Shown here: in pieces, positions 60,000 through 64,000 of the stretch
Numbering within the stretch: position 1 is the stretch's first letter
Layout of the letters: each line of letters opens with the position of its first letter
Origin: Manihot esculenta
Lineage: Eukaryota > Streptophyta > Magnoliopsida > Malpighiales > Euphorbiaceae
Assembly (NCBI RefSeq): GCF_001659605.2
Contig: NC_035171.2
Span: 7,049,873-7,113,872, forward strand
DNA length: 64,000 nucleotides
Direction of reading: 5' to 3'
Made by a program: the position numbers and the translations under genes
Notes under the pieces: generated by a model
Told to the model about the DNA's origin: nothing
Database searches by the model: none
The model's input: only the letters and a program-made list of their open reading frames with translations

Positions 60000-62551
60000 T
60001 TGCCTAAATAACATCCTGTTTCTTGTTTCATGTTTTCTGGGATGTATCTGACTTCTGTTTCTTTCTTGCTGTTATGGAATTACAATGATTGTCTGATGAA
60101 TTGCATAAACTTGTTAGCGTGGTAAGATTCGTGAATTTTACCACACACTCCAGAATGGTAAGGAAGCAATATACCAGGTGTGAGCAAGAATTGGAAGAGG
60201 CCTTAGAAGACTCGTCCCTCAAATTTTCGAAAGTTCCTTTGAAGTTTCCTTCAAATTTCCAACGTGGAACTATCCCATCAGACCCGACGTAGAATCAGAA
60301 GGAGCGAGCAATACGAAACGGGGAGAAAGTGAACCCAACCAAACAATAAATGATTTCTGCAAAAATTTACATTCGCAAAATGAATACTGAAGTTGTATAC
60401 ATTGTCCTGTGAAAATCTAAAACTCTCTTGGCAGGAACACACAAGCAAGGACCTAATGGCCTGGGATAACAGAAGCCACACGAGAAATTTAGCAGATGCC
60501 GCAAAGAGCGTAGGCAGCAAAAACAAAGACAAGATCCTTCTGGTTGTCATAGATAATCCTTCCAGCTGTAGTGCCATCCACCTCCATGAGAGGACTGATG
60601 AGGATGGCCAGATGCTCTATGTAAAGCTTTTTCCTATACCCCCTTGCAAACAGAAAATTTTGATGTGGTTCTGTTGCAGTATATAAAAGATTCTTTTGGT
60701 TCTAGAAGATCCTAGCTAAGGGAAAGGAACATGGTTCATACGCAAAAACATGAGAAATTTTCAAAGAAGCTGGTGAAACTAATCTCTGGCAACATAATTT
60801 TATTCTTCTTCCCTTACAATTTTTCTTTTTCTTGGGGATTCAGGATCGCCTGAGAGCGATGGGGAACCGTTGCTTTCCTGCACGGGGCTCCTACTCGATC
60901 TTATAGCTACCCAGTTTTGATGTCTAAGGTTGTTTCACCTGGTTTTTTATTTGCTTAATATTTCTTTTTTGTTTAATTTTGAATTTTATGGACTAAAGTT
61001 TGACATTTCCTATGCAAATCAAGTTTTGAACTGCTACGCTTAAACAACTTGTTACCTTAATGGTAATCATCAACTACGAATGAACTTTAAGAATTTGATC
61101 GTCCTGTGGCATGGAAAGGGTTTATTAGCTCGAAAGAATTTTTCATTCTTTAGGCTAAATAGACATTTACTTTCTTTGTACATCCGTTCTTTGAAGAAAT
61201 TGATTTTGGAGATCAGGCCTTGGTTATTTAGGCATTCTGAGAATAATTCCATAAGACTGTCCAGTTTCTGAAATACATGAGGCTTCTTCTCTGATGCCTT
61301 GATGACCTTGATAGTTGCATCTCCAGTTCCAGGACTATTTCTCAAAAGCTAATGTTTTGTAGAGCCATATGTTCCCATCATAAATTAGTTCAATGGAGTT
61401 TTACATTATGACGATTTCTATCAAATTCTGTCATTTTCTTCTTTGAATCTCAATCACTACAACAGCTCTGCATTTGTGATTGTTCCTCATGGTGTTTTTA
61501 TATGCTGTTGTAATAACTCTTTGCTTGTAATGTTCTCTTGCAAAATAGGAATCACTTCTGCAGCTATGTCCTCAAGCTAGAAAAGTTTATCATATTTGTC
61601 AAGTAGTGGCCTAGGATTTGGTCTGTGTTTCTTCTTTTCATTTACGAAGAACTTAATATCTTTTCATTGAGTTGACAATGGACATGCATTCGAGTGTGTG
61701 CCTGCTCGCCTGCAATATGGCTCAAGTTGCTATATGCATTTATCACTTAGTTATTATTATGACTACTATTATTATTTGAGGAAAACATGATTATTATTAA
61801 AATTTCAGGGGATAGTTTCAAGTCCGTCATTGTCGCTATCAAGGATGAGGAAAGCTAGTTTCAGAATGGGATTGAGGTAGTTGGCATGAACTTATCATTG
61901 GTTTCCATGTGTTCTCCATCTAGTAAAGAGTCTGATGCAAATTCTGGAGCGTAGGTGGTGACATATCCCAAGTTTTGGAGACTCATTGCTAGGATCCATA
62001 AACAGAGTCCAGAGGTAACAAATACACTTTGCTTCTCAAAAATCAATACTCAAACAAAATTCCAACAGCTGAGAGGCAAAAATAAAAGCCCTTGCTACGC
62101 ATGCATCATACGGGTACTCTGATAACTAACCAATTACCTGTTTTTGGAGCTGGCATGAACTACATGAAGGATAATTTATGAACCATTCACCAGTCTTGTT
62201 TTAAGATTCAATTTTTCAACCATGAACCCAGCAGAAAATAAATTTAAAAACACTGGGATGCTTGTTGCTTCAACATCAGTATTTAGATCGAATCTACGAA
62301 TTTACATCACCTGAAGGCTCTTTCAGGATAATACTAGTCCAACTATCAAACCACTAGACTATAACATTTGCAGAAGCCATTGGCATGGGCAGAAAATGGT
62401 ATCTTGAACATAACTGATCCAAAGTAGTGACCCAAAAACTGGCAATAGACTAATAATTACAAAAATTTGGATACACCCACCTCTCTATGCTTTCCAAAAC
62501 GTGGGCTGTGTTTTGCAGCTGGCACAGCTACAGCTGACATTCAAAAACAAT
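60000..62551. other. Intergenic DNA between convergent polyubiquitin and FPG genes
   Basis: Moderately AT-rich with no repeat boundary I can fix. Short frames near 60089-60300, 60390-60690 and 61070-61345 lack any recognised domain. The last 100-200 bases are probably the FPG 3' UTR. Confidence 0.5.
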
Positions 62552-63979
62552 CTACTTCATTTTCTTCTTAGGCTTTCTAGTATTTTGATTGGTAACCTTC
62601 TTACTGGATTCTGTTTTTGCCTTAGCTTGTTTATCATTGGTCACTCTGCGTGGTTTCTTCTTTTGATCCTTGTCATTTTCATCATCGTAGTCATCATGAT
62701 CATGATCGTCATCTGCAGCAGCACAATTGTCATTTTCTTCATCATCAACGTCATCTGTTGCCTCGGATTTTTGTTTTGCTGGAGGCTTCTTGACATGACC
62801 TCTAGGCTTCAACTCCCTCCTTGATTTAGCTTTTCTAGCAGCTTCCTCTTTGTCACTTCCTGGTTCACTGGCATCATCTTCACCTTCATCATTATCATCC
62901 TCACCTTTTTTTCTCTTTGGAGTCTGCCTTTTTGATTTTGCTGCTACTTTCACAGCTTGCCCTCCACTCAGCTTTTGCAACTCCGGTACATAGGCCGTTG
63001 TCTACGACCAAAAATAAGAGAGCCCACAAATAGAGAACAAATTCTTTTTCAATTGTTATTACCACTCGTCCTCTAAGTGCTATCATAAAATGGGATATGA
63101 TAAGGTAAATAAACCAAATAAAACAACATTCAAGAAAGCAACAGACATACCCTACCACCAGCATTGATGAAATCAATTTTCTTCCCTGCATAACAGAAGA
63201 ACTCATCAATGTTTGTACACAATCCAATAAATATAAGACAGTGTTTAAGAAATAAAAAGAAAGAGTAACAAGTTAACATAGAAAGTAAAATCTAACAATC
63301 ATGTCCCCAGCACACTCTTAAAACAGAATGTAATATGAATATACGGAGAAAGGAAGATATAGGAAATGTGAGATATCATGTAGGTCAGGAGCCAAACCAT
63401 CAACAAAAGCCTTCCCAGGCTTCTTTTCTCTGGAATGAAAAATCCAATTATTGGGGAACTGACTACTATCTGCCCCTACTTCTAATGCTTTTTCAATGAC
63501 CTGTCAAAACAGTTATCAAGTTAAAACAATGTCCTATATCAAAAGTTTGTTCCCAACAAGCTGTTTGCCCCATCTAAAATAAGACAACCATTCAAGAAGA
63601 AAGCGGCTGTGTTCAGCATCTAGTCGAAGAGCAGATTGAATAACTGACAGATATTTTTCTTCTATTTCTCCATGGAAATTGCATATCCACAAATATACAA
63701 ATTTGGGTCAGACTTAAGGGGCACATTACCCCTATCCCAAACCAATATGTGATTCAACACATACATGTATACAGCATATAGAATAAATGGCAGATACTTT
63801 TCTTCTATTTCTCCATGAAACTTGCACGTTCCACACACACACACACACAAAAAAAAACTACCAATAAGACACTAGATAGGCAGCAGAACACTTTTTCCTA
63901 CCTCCTTGATGCACTTAAGTAATGTTGCACAACTTTCTTTGGACAAACTGGAAGCAGTTTGTAGTGGATGAATTCTGGC
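62552..63979 (-). CDS. FPG: Formamidopyrimidine-DNA glycosylase, last four exons (5' part outside window)
   Basis: A plant Fpg/MutM-type DNA repair enzyme that removes oxidised purines and cuts the strand by beta/delta elimination. Minus-strand exons: 63979-63902, 63500-63398, 63185-63151 and 63001-62552, all GT-AG and in frame. The first carries ARIHPLQTASSLS, then ESCATLLKCIKE, of the helix-two-turn-helix DNA-binding region. Then come VIEKALEVGADSSQFPNNW and FHSREKKPGKAFVDG. GKKIDFINAGGRTTAYVPEL follows in place of the bacterial zinc finger (the plant form has no zinc-binding cysteines). The final exon adds a lysine-rich and Asp/Glu-rich tail of about 140 residues (KRKKGEDDNDEGEDD, DDDHDHDDYDDENDKDQKKK). 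The catalytic N-terminal proline domain lies beyond the window edge. Confidence 0.9.
63646..63826. repeat. 38-bp direct repeats flanking a TRIM LTR fragment, in an FPG intron
   Basis: GACAGATATTTTTCTTCTAT.. (63646-63683) and GGCAGATACTTTTCTTCTAT.. (63789-63826) match at 33 or 34 of 38 bases. The TRIM fragment lies between them. The whole is in the intron between exons 63902-63979 and 63398-63500. Confidence 0.85.
63708..63759 (-). mobile_element. Fragment of the TRIM LTR, reverse orientation
   Basis: On the minus strand it reads TGTTGAATCACATATTGG, then GGGGTAATGTGCCCCTTA, matching the start of the LTRs at 263 and 471. About 52 bp survive. The rest of the LTR is absent. Confidence 0.75.
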
Positions 63980-64000
63980 CTGCAACAATGCAAATGTAAA

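Noticed and set aside
62501..62824. Plus-strand frame of 107 codons with hydrophobic runs (IVVIMIMIVI)
   Set aside because: Mirror of the Asp-rich tail of FPG (GAT/GAC codons read in reverse give Ile/Val).

Overview
This is a nuclear genome segment of a dicotyledonous plant. The protein genes carry short GT-AG introns, the polyubiquitin gene has a leader intron ending at its ATG, there is a MIR396 hairpin and nuclear tRNA-Lys(CUU) genes, and most of the window is layered plant transposons in AT-rich DNA. The mix would fit a woody rosid such as a member of Euphorbiaceae, but that is an inference and the species cannot be fixed from this sequence alone.

Host genes are few. From left to right: the last exons of SRP54 (78-968, +); a MIR396 gene with its own TATA box (13691-13869, +); two tandem tRNA-Lys(CUU) genes (19719-19791 and 19917-19989, -); HUS1 of the 9-1-1 DNA-damage clamp (21513-22475, -); prefoldin subunit 6 (47624-52246, + in five exons); a six-unit polyubiquitin gene (58434-59807, +); and the last four exons of a plant formamidopyrimidine-DNA glycosylase (62552-63979, -). 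They form no operon-like group. They are ordinary housekeeping genes (protein targeting, folding, ubiquitin supply, DNA repair) scattered among repeats.

The rest is mobile DNA, and many insertions can be bounded to the base by target-site duplications. A complete 323-bp TRIM lies in a GC-AG intron of SRP54. A 5'-truncated LINE sits at 2870-3778. A degenerate Ty1/copia element (4547-12230) is split by a long solo LTR (7687-11058), which is itself split by a hAT element (9514-10655) carrying what looks like a captured signal-peptide exon of an ER DnaJ gene. A related solo LTR follows at 12413-12849. A 3.56-kb CACTA element (15656-19211) holds a decayed Transposase_24 gene. A 229-bp inverted repeat brackets 3.8 kb of hAT-like sequence (23233-27522), and a long-TIR Mutator-like element lies at 27739-29202.

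The block 32113-47454 is one large minus-strand Ty3/gypsy element of Tat type (TSD CAAAG), with gag, an integrase remnant and a spliced antisense extra gene on the + strand. An Athila-like element with near-identical LTRs (38111-44522, TSD ATTAT) is nested inside it. Its outer edge lies about 100 bp upstream of the TATA box of prefoldin 6. The long stretches 52250-57400 and 60000-62550 are AT-rich intergenic DNA with small duplications and no gene I can support.
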